This document shows, piece by piece, positions 31,897 through 40,086 of a stretch of DNA of 64,000 nt. Source of the DNA: Mesonia maritima (lineage in GTDB: Bacteria; Bacteroidota; Bacteroidia; Flavobacteriales; Flavobacteriaceae). The position numbers were made by a program, and so were the translations under genes. The stretch lies in assembly GCF_042433895.1 (NCBI RefSeq), contig NZ_JBHLUA010000012.1, positions 744,001 to 808,000 of the forward strand, written 5' to 3'. The notes under the pieces were generated by a model. It did not search any database. It worked only from the letters and a program-made list of their open reading frames with translations, and was not told the DNA's origin. Within the stretch, counting starts at the first letter, position 1, and each line of letters opens with the position of its first letter.

Positions 31897-33966
31897 ATGA
31901 AAATTAATTTTAAACAAACCGTATTCTTTGCAGCTGCTTCCCTTGCGTTGGTAGCCTGTAAAGATGATAAAAAGGAAATGGCAAAAGCCGAAGAAGAACG
32001 CACGCCGGGAATCGATATTGAATATATGGATACCACGGTAAGTCCAAAAAATGACTTTTACAATTACGTAAACGGTAATTGGATGAAACAAACCGAAATT
32101 CCTGAAGACAGAACGTCTTGGGGAGGTTTTCAGGTGTTGAGAAAAAGCACAGATGATGATGTATTAACGATCATCGACAAGGCTAAACAAAGCGGAAAAT
32201 ATGATAAAAATACAGATCAAGCGAAAGCTATTTATCTATTTGAAGCCGAATTAGACACGATGGCTAGAAACGAAGCGGGAATTAAACCTTTACAGCCAGC
32301 GTTAGAAAAAATTAACAACATCAAAAACGTAAAAGATTTACAAGAAGTAATCGCCAAAAATCCAGCTACTATTTCAGATCCGTTTTTTGGGTTAGCCGCG
32401 TTTTCAAATCCTACCAATAGTGATATGAATTCCGCTTACATTACACCTGGTGGTTTAGGACTTCCAGATCGTGATTATTACACCAAAGATGATGCAGAAT
32501 CTGAAAAAATCAGACAGCAATATGTAGATCATATCACAAGAATGTTACAATTTCTGGGTGATAGTGAAGCAGAAGCGAAGAAACAAGCCAAAACTATTTT
32601 AGCTTTAGAAACACGCTTGGCAGAACCACGTTTAGATAAAGTTGCGAGTAGAGATTTTAGAAATTTCAATAATCCTCGTTCTTTAGAAGAATTACAAAAA
32701 ATGGTTCCTGCTATCGATTGGAAACAATGGATTAATCAATTAGGTGTCGATAAAAAATTAGACACCGTTTTAGTAATGCAGCCAAAATATATGAAAGAGT
32801 TGCAAAAAGTATTTGCTGAAGGAAACGTACAAGATTGGAAAACCGTGATGCGTTGGTCAACCTTAAATAATTCCGCAGGCGAATTAACTACTGAAATTGA
32901 AAAAGCCAATTGGGATTTTTACAGCAAAACTTTAAACGGCGCTAAAAAGCAACTTCCAGCAAAAGAACGCGCACTTTCAACTGTGAACGGAAGCGTAGGC
33001 GAAGCTTTAGGAAAATTATATGTAGACGAAAAATTTCCGGCAGAAGCAAAGCAAAAAGCAGAAGAAATGATCGCGAATATTATTGAAGCTTACCAAGATA
33101 GAATTGAAAAACTAGAATGGATGAGCGACACTACCAAGCAAAAAGCGATTGAAAAATTAGATAAATTCACCGTTAAAATCGGTTATCCAGACGAATGGGA
33201 AGATTATTCAGAACTTGCGGTAAGTAACGATAAAAGCTATTACGATAATATGGTAGCCGTTTCAGAATGGAGTTATCGCGATAACCTTTCTAAAATTAAC
33301 GAGCCGGTAGATAAAAAAGAATGGGGAATGTCGCCACAAACCGTAAATGCGTATTTCAATCCGTTTAACAATGAAATTGTATTTCCTGCGGCAATTCTTC
33401 AACCACCATTTTACAATTATAAAGCTGACGCAGCTGTAAATTACGGCGGAATTGGAGCGGTGATCGGTCACGAAATTTCACACGCTTTTGATGATAGCGG
33501 AGCGCGTTTTGATGCTGATGGAAACTTAAACAATTGGTGGACCGAAGAAGATCTTGAAAAATTCACCGAACGTGGAGATAAACTTGCTGAACAATACAGC
33601 GATGTTGAGGTTTTAGATAGCGTTTATATTAACGGTAAATTTACCTTAGGTGAAAATATTGGCGATTTAGGTGGTGTTTTAGCCGCTTACGACGGATTGC
33701 AAAAATATTACAAAGAACACGGAAGACCAGAAAACATCGACGGTTTCACTCCAGAACAACGTTTCTTTATGTCTTGGGCAACCGTTTGGAGAACCAAAAT
33801 GAGAGATGAAGCTTTGCGTTCTAAAATAAAAACAGATCCACATTCTCCGGGAATGATTAGAGCATATGTTCCATTACAAAATATCGATGCGTTTTATGAA
33901 GCATTCGACATTAAGGAAGGAGATTCTATGTATGTTGCACCAAAAGATCGTGTGTCTATTTGGTAA
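31897..33966 (+). CDS. M13 family zinc metallopeptidase (PepO/neprilysin-like), lipoprotein
   Basis: 689 residues. The lipobox LVAC puts the lipid on C21, so it is anchored facing the periplasm or exterior. The N-terminal M13 domain begins at PGIDIEYMDTTVSPKNDFYNYVNGNW. The C-terminal catalytic domain has VIGHEISHAFDDSGARFD (HExxH zinc motif and base Glu), the third ligand in GENIGDLGGV, and the closing RAYVPLQNIDAFYEAFDIKEGDSMYVAPKDRVSIW. It cleaves oligopeptides. Confidence 0.95.
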   Translation: MKINFKQTVFFAAASLALVACKDDKKEMAKAEEERTPGIDIEYMDTTVSPKNDFYNYVNGNWMKQTEIPEDRTSWGGFQVLRKSTDDDVLTIIDKAKQSGKYDKNTDQAKAIYLFEAELDTMARNEAGIKPLQPALEKINNIKNVKDLQEVIAKNPATISDPFFGLAAFSNPTNSDMNSAYITPGGLGLPDRDYYTKDDAESEKIRQQYVDHITRMLQFLGDSEAEAKKQAKTILALETRLAEPRLDKVASRDFRNFNNPRSLEELQKMVPAIDWKQWINQLGVDKKLDTVLVMQPKYMKELQKVFAEGNVQDWKTVMRWSTLNNSAGELTTEIEKANWDFYSKTLNGAKKQLPAKERALSTVNGSVGEALGKLYVDEKFPAEAKQKAEEMIANIIEAYQDRIEKLEWMSDTTKQKAIEKLDKFTVKIGYPDEWEDYSELAVSNDKSYYDNMVAVSEWSYRDNLSKINEPVDKKEWGMSPQTVNAYFNPFNNEIVFPAAILQPPFYNYKADAAVNYGGIGAVIGHEISHAFDDSGARFDADGNLNNWWTEEDLEKFTERGDKLAEQYSDVEVLDSVYINGKFTLGENIGDLGGVLAAYDGLQKYYKEHGRPENIDGFTPEQRFFMSWATVWRTKMRDEALRSKIKTDPHSPGMIRAYVPLQNIDAFYEAFDIKEGDSMYVAPKDRVSIW

Positions 33967-33987
33967 AATATGTAAACTTATTTTTAT

Positions 33988-34018
33988 AAAAGCTGTCTTT
34001 TTTAAGGCAGCTTTTTTT
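33988..34018 (+). terminator. terminator of the M13 peptidase gene
   Basis: Stem AAAGCTGTCTT/AAGGCAGCTTT with one G-T pair, followed by a T run, about 22 nt after the stop. Confidence 0.8.
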
Positions 34019-34049
34019 ATGTCGAAACTTTTTAAGAAGATAAAAAAAA

Positions 34050-34149
34050 GTTATTCTGAATTTATCTCAGAATCTCATTTAATTATTAATAAGTAGTGAT
34101 GAGACCCTGAAATCGAAGATTCAACGGAGTTAATCAAGTTCAGGTTGAT
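34050..34149. repeat. interspersed palindromic repeat, copy 2 (degenerate, with insertion)
   Basis: The left arm (34050-34077) has the same 28-nt length as in copy 1 and agrees at 19 of 28 positions, ending GAATCTCA. The right arm keeps GATGAGACCCTGAA and ATCAAGTTCAGG but is split by 21 extra nt (about 34111-34131). It fills most of the gap between the convergent M13 gene and the next gene. Confidence 0.7.
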
Positions 34150-34225
34150 AGAAAAATATTGTAAGATTTTAAAATCTAAGAATCAAAAAAGTCTAATGAA
34201 TTCACAAACAAACTTACGCTTAACT

Positions 34226-35032
34226 TCAAGGCTGAATTGAAAAATTAAACTTCAATAATTCACGTGTTTTTTCGCTGGAAATAATTTTCCCTTTTGAAGA
34301 AGAATCGTTTAGAAATTGAGGTATTTCTAATTTGTATTCGGTAGCTTTTTGTTGATAATATTCTTTTTTTGAAGGATGGAAAGGAAAAACGCCGTGAACA
34401 ATTTTCGGTAAATTTTGTTGCTGAATTAATTGAAAAATAAGCGAAATACAATCCTTTTGATGAATAAGATTTATCGGCGCTTTTGGATTTTTTAAAGAAG
34501 TTCTACCTGCTAAAAAATGAACCGGATGTCTATTTTCACCAATCAATCCGCCAAATCGAATTATGGTTGAAGAAAAAACCGCACTTTTCTGAAATAGGTT
34601 TTCAGTGGCGATAAGTTGTTTCGCATTTTCTGTGGTTCCGTTTGGTTTGCTTTTTTCTGTATAGGCAGGAAAAGGAAATTCATCCTGAAAAACAGAAGTC
34701 GAGCTTACAAAAAACATTTTTTCAAGCGATGATCTTTCCAAATAAGGAAATAAATTTTTAATTTTTTGCTCAAAATTCTCCTCAGGATTTTTTCGTAAAC
34801 CCGGTGGAATATCAATGATTAATATTGCTACATTTTCAAGGAATTCTTCAATTTTCCCTTCAACTTTTTCTTCAGTAAGTTTTATTAAAAATGGGTTTAT
34901 TTTTTCTTCAGCTAAATCAGTAATTTTTTCAGCAGAAGTTGTACTTCCATTTACATTATAACCTTCTGCGATTAATTTTTTGGCTAAGGGAAATCCTAAC
35001 CAACCGCATCCTAAAATGCCAATAGTTTTCAT
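34226..35032 (-). CDS. NAD(P)-binding oxidoreductase/epimerase-like protein
   Basis: 268 residues with an N-terminal Rossmann loop GILGCGWLGFPLAKKLIAEGY, the strand FFVSSTSVFQDEFPF and a downstream Arg-bearing RFGGLIGENRHPVHFLAGR. This resembles the YeeZ-like group of atypical extended SDR proteins. The usual Tyr-x3-Lys is not evident, so the reaction is unknown. Its start overlaps the stop of the M28 peptidase gene by 4 nt, so the two form an operon. Confidence 0.75.
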   Translation of the reverse strand: MKTIGILGCGWLGFPLAKKLIAEGYNVNGSTTSAEKITDLAEEKINPFLIKLTEEKVEGKIEEFLENVAILIIDIPPGLRKNPEENFEQKIKNLFPYLERSSLEKMFFVSSTSVFQDEFPFPAYTEKSKPNGTTENAKQLIATENLFQKSAVFSSTIIRFGGLIGENRHPVHFLAGRTSLKNPKAPINLIHQKDCISLIFQLIQQQNLPKIVHGVFPFHPSKKEYYQQKATEYKLEIPQFLNDSSSKGKIISSEKTRELLKFNFSIQP

Positions 35033-37353
35033 TTTAATTCTTTTTTGGTATCGATTGTTTGTTTGGTGATAATCGCGTCGTTCAATACAAAAGGTTTTGG
35101 CATCATCGCTTTCGATCGTTTAGGAATATCTATCCATTCATTTTCCAAAAGATTATTACTCGCTTCGTAAATTTTCAATACCGGAAAAGTGTTTTTATCA
35201 ACAAAAAAACTTAAGCGAAGCGTATCGCGATCTACAGCGTAATACGTCAACAATTTATTATTCGTTCTGTTTTCGTAAAAATAATGTTGCTTTTCTTTAT
35301 CTAAAGGAAGCGGGGTTTTTCCGTTTACTGAAAGATTAGAAAAATTATAATTTTTATCTGCAAAAATTTCCAATCTGTTGATAGTTCTTAACGGAAGAAT
35401 TTTTATCGTAAAGCGGTTTTTTTCCACCACTGTAGAATCTAATTCCACAAAATAATCTGCCGCAGGAATCGCTTCTACTGGCGCTTTAGCTGAATAAGTA
35501 AATTGATTTCCGTATTTACTATGAAAAATAGCTTTTGTTGAGGTTGAATCTTCAGCTGAAATAAATTCTTTTGTCCATTCATCTAATTGATGATCGTAAG
35601 TATTCCAAGTAGCGGTTTGCTTATCAACATCAAGCACATAAAGCAAACTATTAGGTTTTGGGTTTTCTTCAGAAAAACTTGCGTTTGTATGCGCGAGTAT
35701 AAAAAATAAGCCACTAAAAAGGAAGCAAAAAATCGAGAGCAAATATTTACGTTTATAAAAAGCAAAAATCGGAAGTAATAAACCTACTAGTAAAACCGTA
35801 AAAACTGCGGAAATAACCAGCATTTTTAAACCTAAACCGACCGGAAAAAATTGTATGAGCGGTGAAAAAATAAAAATTGCAGGAATGGCAAAAATCAGTT
35901 GAATACCAAACCAGGCGTTCACTTTTTTAATCATCAAGAAAAACCCGATCATTATAAAAAATAAAGGAATAATGAAATAAGCCGCACCTTTTAAAGCAAT
36001 CGCAATTCCGGTGTTGATTAATAACCAAATGAATAATGGCGCGATTAGTAAATTAGGAAGGCGTTCTTTTTCAACTTTTTTTCCGTAGAAAAGAAACGTG
36101 ATCGCCAGACTTAAAAAGACAAAAGTCCCAATATAAAAATGCCCGTTATAAGTGAATCCATTTAAATTTTCTTGATATTCAGGATATAAATTTTTAAGAA
36201 TACTCCAGCTGAAAAAAGCAATAATTCCACTAATAATTAGTGAACCGAGAAAAGGTAAAAAGCTTTTTAAACTATCTTTTAAAGTTAATCTCCGCTTTCT
36301 AAATCCATAAATAATTAACCCAATAAAGAAAATCCAGGCTAAAATTAGCATCGGAAAAATCCACGAAAACGGATAATGCACTAAATCTAAAAGCGGAAAA
36401 TTAAAATAAACACTTTCTTCTACTGAAGCTAAAGTAGTTAAATGTTTATTACCAAAATAAGGCAAAAGCGCTGTTAAATAAGTGGCTTGATGCGCAAGTG
36501 AATTTGCATCTAAATTTTCGGGCGTATCGTTCGCGGTGTGATAATCAAAATGATCGTCTATAAATGCAAAAAAGAAACTCGGAATATCTTTTTCTTCTCT
36601 AAAAACTGTCGCATCGGTGTCGTTAGGAAGTTTTTTATAAACGCTATACATTAACGAAGTCGCATTGGGAAAACGCGGATTTGCTTCAGCGAAAGCTTTA
36701 ATTAATTTGGTGTTCCCCGAATTTGTTTCTAAAATGGTGTTTGAAGGTCCGCCGCTTCCTCTGGCTTCAAAATTTAAGACCAAGCCAATATTTTCTGCCC
36801 AAGGATGTTCAGCTACAAAAAGGCCGGCGCCATTTAAACCAATTTCTTCCGCATCGGTAAAGCAAATAATAATATTGTTTTTGTGCGAAGTATTATTTCC
36901 CAGAAATACGCGTAAACTTTCTAAAATAGTGGCAACGCCAGAAGCGGCATCGCTTGCGCCGGGAGAAGAATGAACTGCGCTGTCGTAATGCGTAAGAATT
37001 AGTAAATCACTTTTAGGTTTCGGTTTGCTGCCTTCAATTTTTGTAATAATATTTTCTGGAGCAGTAAATGTTCCTTCTTTACTTAAATGATATCCTTTTT
37101 GTGTTTGTACTTGTAAGCCTAATTCTTGTAATTCTTTTACGATATAATTTCTGACTTTACTATGTTCTGCGGTTCCTACGGAATGGGGTTTCTGACTAAT
37201 ATTTTGAACATGCAAAAAAGCCTTTTCCATCGAAAAACCCGAAGGTAAACTTTCTTGATAATTATTTACTTGTGGCATAATGCTATTAAAACTTATGTAA
37301 ACAAGTAGAGCAATTGCTGCTAAAACGCCACTTTTAATGATGAAATTCCGCAT
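35029..37353 (-). CDS. multi-TM M28 family aminopeptidase (ER-aminopeptidase-like architecture)
   Basis: 774 residues. The N-terminal anchor (about 7-24) is followed by an extracytoplasmic M28 domain with metal ligands in THYDSAVHSSPGASDAASG, the base and ligand pair in CFTDAEEIGLNGAG, NFEARGSGGPS and the late His in DDHFDYHTANDTPENL. About eight to nine TM segments follow (about 335-560), then a C-terminal beta-rich extracytoplasmic domain. This order matches the membrane M28 group that also includes eukaryotic ERMP1/FXNA. It trims peptides outside the cytosol. The C-terminal domain has no assigned role. Confidence 0.9.
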   Translation of the reverse strand: MRNFIIKSGVLAAIALLVYISFNSIMPQVNNYQESLPSGFSMEKAFLHVQNISQKPHSVGTAEHSKVRNYIVKELQELGLQVQTQKGYHLSKEGTFTAPENIITKIEGSKPKPKSDLLILTHYDSAVHSSPGASDAASGVATILESLRVFLGNNTSHKNNIIICFTDAEEIGLNGAGLFVAEHPWAENIGLVLNFEARGSGGPSNTILETNSGNTKLIKAFAEANPRFPNATSLMYSVYKKLPNDTDATVFREEKDIPSFFFAFIDDHFDYHTANDTPENLDANSLAHQATYLTALLPYFGNKHLTTLASVEESVYFNFPLLDLVHYPFSWIFPMLILAWIFFIGLIIYGFRKRRLTLKDSLKSFLPFLGSLIISGIIAFFSWSILKNLYPEYQENLNGFTYNGHFYIGTFVFLSLAITFLFYGKKVEKERLPNLLIAPLFIWLLINTGIAIALKGAAYFIIPLFFIMIGFFLMIKKVNAWFGIQLIFAIPAIFIFSPLIQFFPVGLGLKMLVISAVFTVLLVGLLLPIFAFYKRKYLLSIFCFLFSGLFFILAHTNASFSEENPKPNSLLYVLDVDKQTATWNTYDHQLDEWTKEFISAEDSTSTKAIFHSKYGNQFTYSAKAPVEAIPAADYFVELDSTVVEKNRFTIKILPLRTINRLEIFADKNYNFSNLSVNGKTPLPLDKEKQHYFYENRTNNKLLTYYAVDRDTLRLSFFVDKNTFPVLKIYEASNNLLENEWIDIPKRSKAMMPKPFVLNDAIITKQTIDTKKELK

Positions 37354-37640
37354 AGTTAAAGATTAATTGTAGAAAATCTAGTGAAGTCTAAAGTTAATAG
37401 TTGAGTAGAAAACTTTACGTGGGAAGTTTTTAAATTATAAAAAGAAGGAAGATATTGAAAGCAATAGCTTCTTAAAGATTTATAGTTAGGAAAGTTGAGT
37501 AGCAAAATATTCCTAAAAAAAATACTGCTGAATTTTTTACATCTACTTTCTTTTGAATTCTTCACCTTTTTTAACCTATGATCTCGCATAACTAAAGATA
37601 CTAAAAATTAAAAAAAGTAAAGAAGAAAGTTTTAGGCATG
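37354..37640. other. intergenic stretch without a supported gene
   Basis: AT-rich sequence between the M28 start and the cold-shock gene terminator. A 77-codon minus-strand frame (37356-37589) has no domain, no promoter and a Phe/Lys/Ser-rich composition of untranslated DNA. A 10-nt direct repeat AGTTGAGTAG occurs at 37399-37408 and 37493-37502. The M28 promoter should be here, but no clear consensus is visible. Confidence 0.5.
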
Positions 37641-37665
37641 AAAAAAGCACCACGTTTGTGGTGCT
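37641..37665 (-). terminator. terminator of the cold-shock gene
   Basis: Read on the minus strand: AGCACCAC, 4-nt loop, GTGGTGCT and a run of six Ts, about 25 nt after the stop codon. Confidence 0.9.
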
Positions 37666-37690
37666 CAGAAAATTAAATAATAATTATATA

Positions 37691-37885
37691 TTATTGAACT
37701 AAGCGAACTTCTGTCGCAGTCATTCCTTTTCTTCCTTCAGATTCAACGTACTCTACGTGATCTCCCTCATTGATTTGTTCTCCATTTAATCCTGTAACGT
37801 GAACAAAGATGTCTTGACCTGTTTCGTCGTTGGTAATGAATCCATAACCTTTTGATTCATTGAAAAATTTAACTGTACCTTCCAT
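37691..37885 (-). CDS. cold-shock domain protein
   Basis: 64-residue CspA-type RNA chaperone. The start is the ATG at 37885 (MEGTVKFFNESKGYGFI); the frame extends upstream only through the leader. RNP1 is KGYGFI and RNP2 DIFVHV. The Bacteroidota type is recognised by the ending GRKGMTATEVRLVQ. A -7 box TACGTTTG (37917-37924, minus strand) lies 31 nt upstream and predicts a leader of about 25 nt, short for a cold-induced csp gene. Confidence 0.95.
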   Translation of the reverse strand: MEGTVKFFNESKGYGFITNDETGQDIFVHVTGLNGEQINEGDHVEYVESEGRKGMTATEVRLVQ

Positions 37886-37916
37886 TGTAATAAAAAATAA
37901 TAATATTAATAAAGCA

Positions 37917-37924
37917 CAAACGTA
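37917..37924 (-). promoter_or_regulatory. -7 box of the cold-shock gene
   Basis: TACGTTTG on the minus strand matches TAnnTTTG. The -33 region has no clean TTG, so only half of the consensus is present. Confidence 0.5.
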
Positions 37925-37991
37925 CAATTAAAAAATGTAACTGAAAGTAAAAATAATGTAAATTTTTATTCAAATTATTGAAAATAAGAAT

Positions 37992-38237
37992 TTAATCAAT
38001 TCCTTTTTCTTTCATTTTGTTAAGATTTTCTGGGCTTAACGTGTAATCTTTTAATTTTTTTCCTTTCCAACGATGATATAAAAAAATAGGCATCATAATG
38101 AAACAGCTGGCTAACACGGCAATACCAATAATTTTATCTCCGGTAGGTTCGTTTTCTTCAAAAATTCTGAAATAAAAACCAACCGCTACTGCCGCAACAA
38201 TGCTAATGAGTAATATGATTAATATTTTTTTTACCAT
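37992..38237 (-). CDS. small two-TM membrane protein, unknown function
   Basis: 81 residues: TM1 about 4-23, a short loop with FEENEPTGDK, TM2 about 36-54, then a basic tail HRWKGKKLKDYTLSPENLNKMKEKG. No family recognised. The start is 13 nt after the ClC stop, so it is the end of the ClC transcript and may be an accessory subunit; that link is by position only. Confidence 0.7.
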   Translation of the reverse strand: MVKKILIILLISIVAAVAVGFYFRIFEENEPTGDKIIGIAVLASCFIMMPIFLYHRWKGKKLKDYTLSPENLNKMKEKGID

Positions 38238-38250
38238 GATAATTTAATTC

Positions 38251-40023
38251 TTAGTAAGTTATTAATTTTCTGCGATATGCGGTGAGCATTTTCGATTTTG
38301 AAACAAAACCGATATATTTTCCGTTTTTAATAACCGGTAAATTCCAAGCACTGGTATTTTGAAATTTTGCCATCACCTGTTGCATATTATCTTTTCCGTA
38401 ATAAATATAGTCTGGTGCATCATGCATCAAAAATTCTACCAAAACCGAATCGTGTAACGTCGTATCGAACATAATTTCTCTAATATCATCTAAGGTAATT
38501 ACGCCTACCAATTCTTCTTCATCGTTTATTACGGGAAAAAGATTCCGTTTTGATTTTGCGACCGCATTATGCAACATTTCCTTAAGAGACATTTCAGGTT
38601 TTAGCGAAATAAAGTTTTGCTCTATAATTCGGTCCAATTTCAGTAAGGTTAAAACCGCGTGATCTTTATCGTGAGTAATCAGCTCATTATTTTCTTTTAA
38701 TTCTTTGGTGTAAATATTATAATCAACGCGTGCTTTAGTAATTAAAAAGGAAATTGCTACGGTAATCATCAATGGAATAAATAACGCGTAACCGCCGGTA
38801 ATTTCAGCAATTAAAAATATCGCGGTTAAGGGAGCTTGTAAAACGCCTGCCATTAAACCTGCCATTCCTACTAGCGTAAAATTACTATTGGAAAGTTCGA
38901 AACCAAGTTGGCGACAAATATTCACGAAAAAACTTCCGCTTACCGCGCCAAGAAAAAGGACAGGAGCAAAAACGCCACCAACGCCGCCACCGCTTAAGGT
39001 CACAGAAGTCGCAATGGGCTTTAATAAAATTAAGCCGATAATTAAAGAAATAACCACCCAAGGATTTCCGATGGAATCTTTAAATAAAAACGCATCGAAA
39101 GCAGTCGTATAATTTTGAGAAATAAGGTTGTTCATAAACGTAAAACCTTCTCCGTAAAGCGGCGGAACTAAAAATGTAAGTACGCCAATTATAAAACCTG
39201 CAATCGTAATTTTTAAATAATCGTTTTTTATTCGTTTAAAATAATGTTCTGTAGTAAAATAAACTTTAGAAAAATACAGCGAAACAATAGCGGTAATAAT
39301 TCCTAAGATTGAATAAAATAAAATATTTTTAATGTCGAATTTCTGAATGTCATGAAAATCAACAATATATTGTTCTCCAATAAATAGCATTCGTGTGACT
39401 ACTGCTGAAATTGATGCTAACAATAGCGGTAAAAGCGAAGCAAACGTTAAATCTAAACTGAAAACTTCAATCGCAAAAAGAATCGCAGCAATTGGTGCTT
39501 TAAAAATTGCTGAAAGTGAACCTGCGGCGGCACAAACCAACAGTAATTTTCTTGTTTGCGCTTTCATATGAAATAATTGCCCAATATTGGCTCCAAACGA
39601 TGCTCCCGTGGCTACCGATGGGCCTTCCAATCCAACTGAACCTCCAAAACCTACTGTAAGCGGCGCAGTGAGCAAAGAAGAAATCATATTTCTTCGCGCC
39701 ATTTTACCTTCTTTTTTAGAAATGGAAAAAAGCGCCATCGGGATTCCGTGACCAACATCGCGCCTGAGAATAAATTTCTTAACTAATAAAACCAATAGTA
39801 AACCTATAAAAGGAAAAATAAAATACAGGTAAATATGGTAAGAATGAATACTTCCTTTTTCAAAAGCTTTGGTTATAAAATGCGTAATGTTTTTAAGAAT
39901 TACTGAAGCTAACCCGGCCAATAATCCTACAATTACACTAAGGATAAAAACGAAATTTTTATTGGAAATATGTTTATATCTCCAGATTAAAAAACGAGTA
40001 AAAGGTGTTTTTTTCTTAAGCAT
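38251..40023 (-). CDS. ClC-family chloride channel or H+/Cl- antiporter with CBS domains
   Basis: 590 residues. The membrane part (about 20-430) has the filter segments GHGIPMAL, GGSVGLEGPSVATGA (gating Glu present) and GGGVGGVFAPVLFLGA. The cytosolic end carries two CBS domains (about 455-590; FPVINDEEELVGVITLDDI and LPVIKNGKYIGFVSKSKML), which in relatives bind adenine nucleotides. The sequence does not settle channel versus exchanger. It lies 63 nt after aspS, with a terminator in between. Confidence 0.93.
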   Translation of the reverse strand: MLKKKTPFTRFLIWRYKHISNKNFVFILSVIVGLLAGLASVILKNITHFITKAFEKGSIHSYHIYLYFIFPFIGLLLVLLVKKFILRRDVGHGIPMALFSISKKEGKMARRNMISSLLTAPLTVGFGGSVGLEGPSVATGASFGANIGQLFHMKAQTRKLLLVCAAAGSLSAIFKAPIAAILFAIEVFSLDLTFASLLPLLLASISAVVTRMLFIGEQYIVDFHDIQKFDIKNILFYSILGIITAIVSLYFSKVYFTTEHYFKRIKNDYLKITIAGFIIGVLTFLVPPLYGEGFTFMNNLISQNYTTAFDAFLFKDSIGNPWVVISLIIGLILLKPIATSVTLSGGGVGGVFAPVLFLGAVSGSFFVNICRQLGFELSNSNFTLVGMAGLMAGVLQAPLTAIFLIAEITGGYALFIPLMITVAISFLITKARVDYNIYTKELKENNELITHDKDHAVLTLLKLDRIIEQNFISLKPEMSLKEMLHNAVAKSKRNLFPVINDEEELVGVITLDDIREIMFDTTLHDSVLVEFLMHDAPDYIYYGKDNMQQVMAKFQNTSAWNLPVIKNGKYIGFVSKSKMLTAYRRKLITY

Positions 40024-40051
40024 TTTCTAACCTCAATTCTTTAGAGTGCTA

Positions 40052-40081
40052 AAAAAATCCTGTGGTTAAGCAGGATTTTTT
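40052..40081 (-). terminator. terminator of aspS
   Basis: Stem AAAAATCCTG/CAGGATTTTT with an 8-nt loop and T run on the minus strand, directly after the aspS stop and before the ClC start; partial read-through is possible. Confidence 0.75.
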
Positions 40082-40086
40082 GATTA

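Noticed and set aside
37356..37589. 77-codon minus-strand frame upstream of the M28 peptidase
   Set aside because: Low-complexity Phe/Lys/Ser composition, no domain, no promoter or start context; it lies in what looks like non-coding AT-rich DNA.
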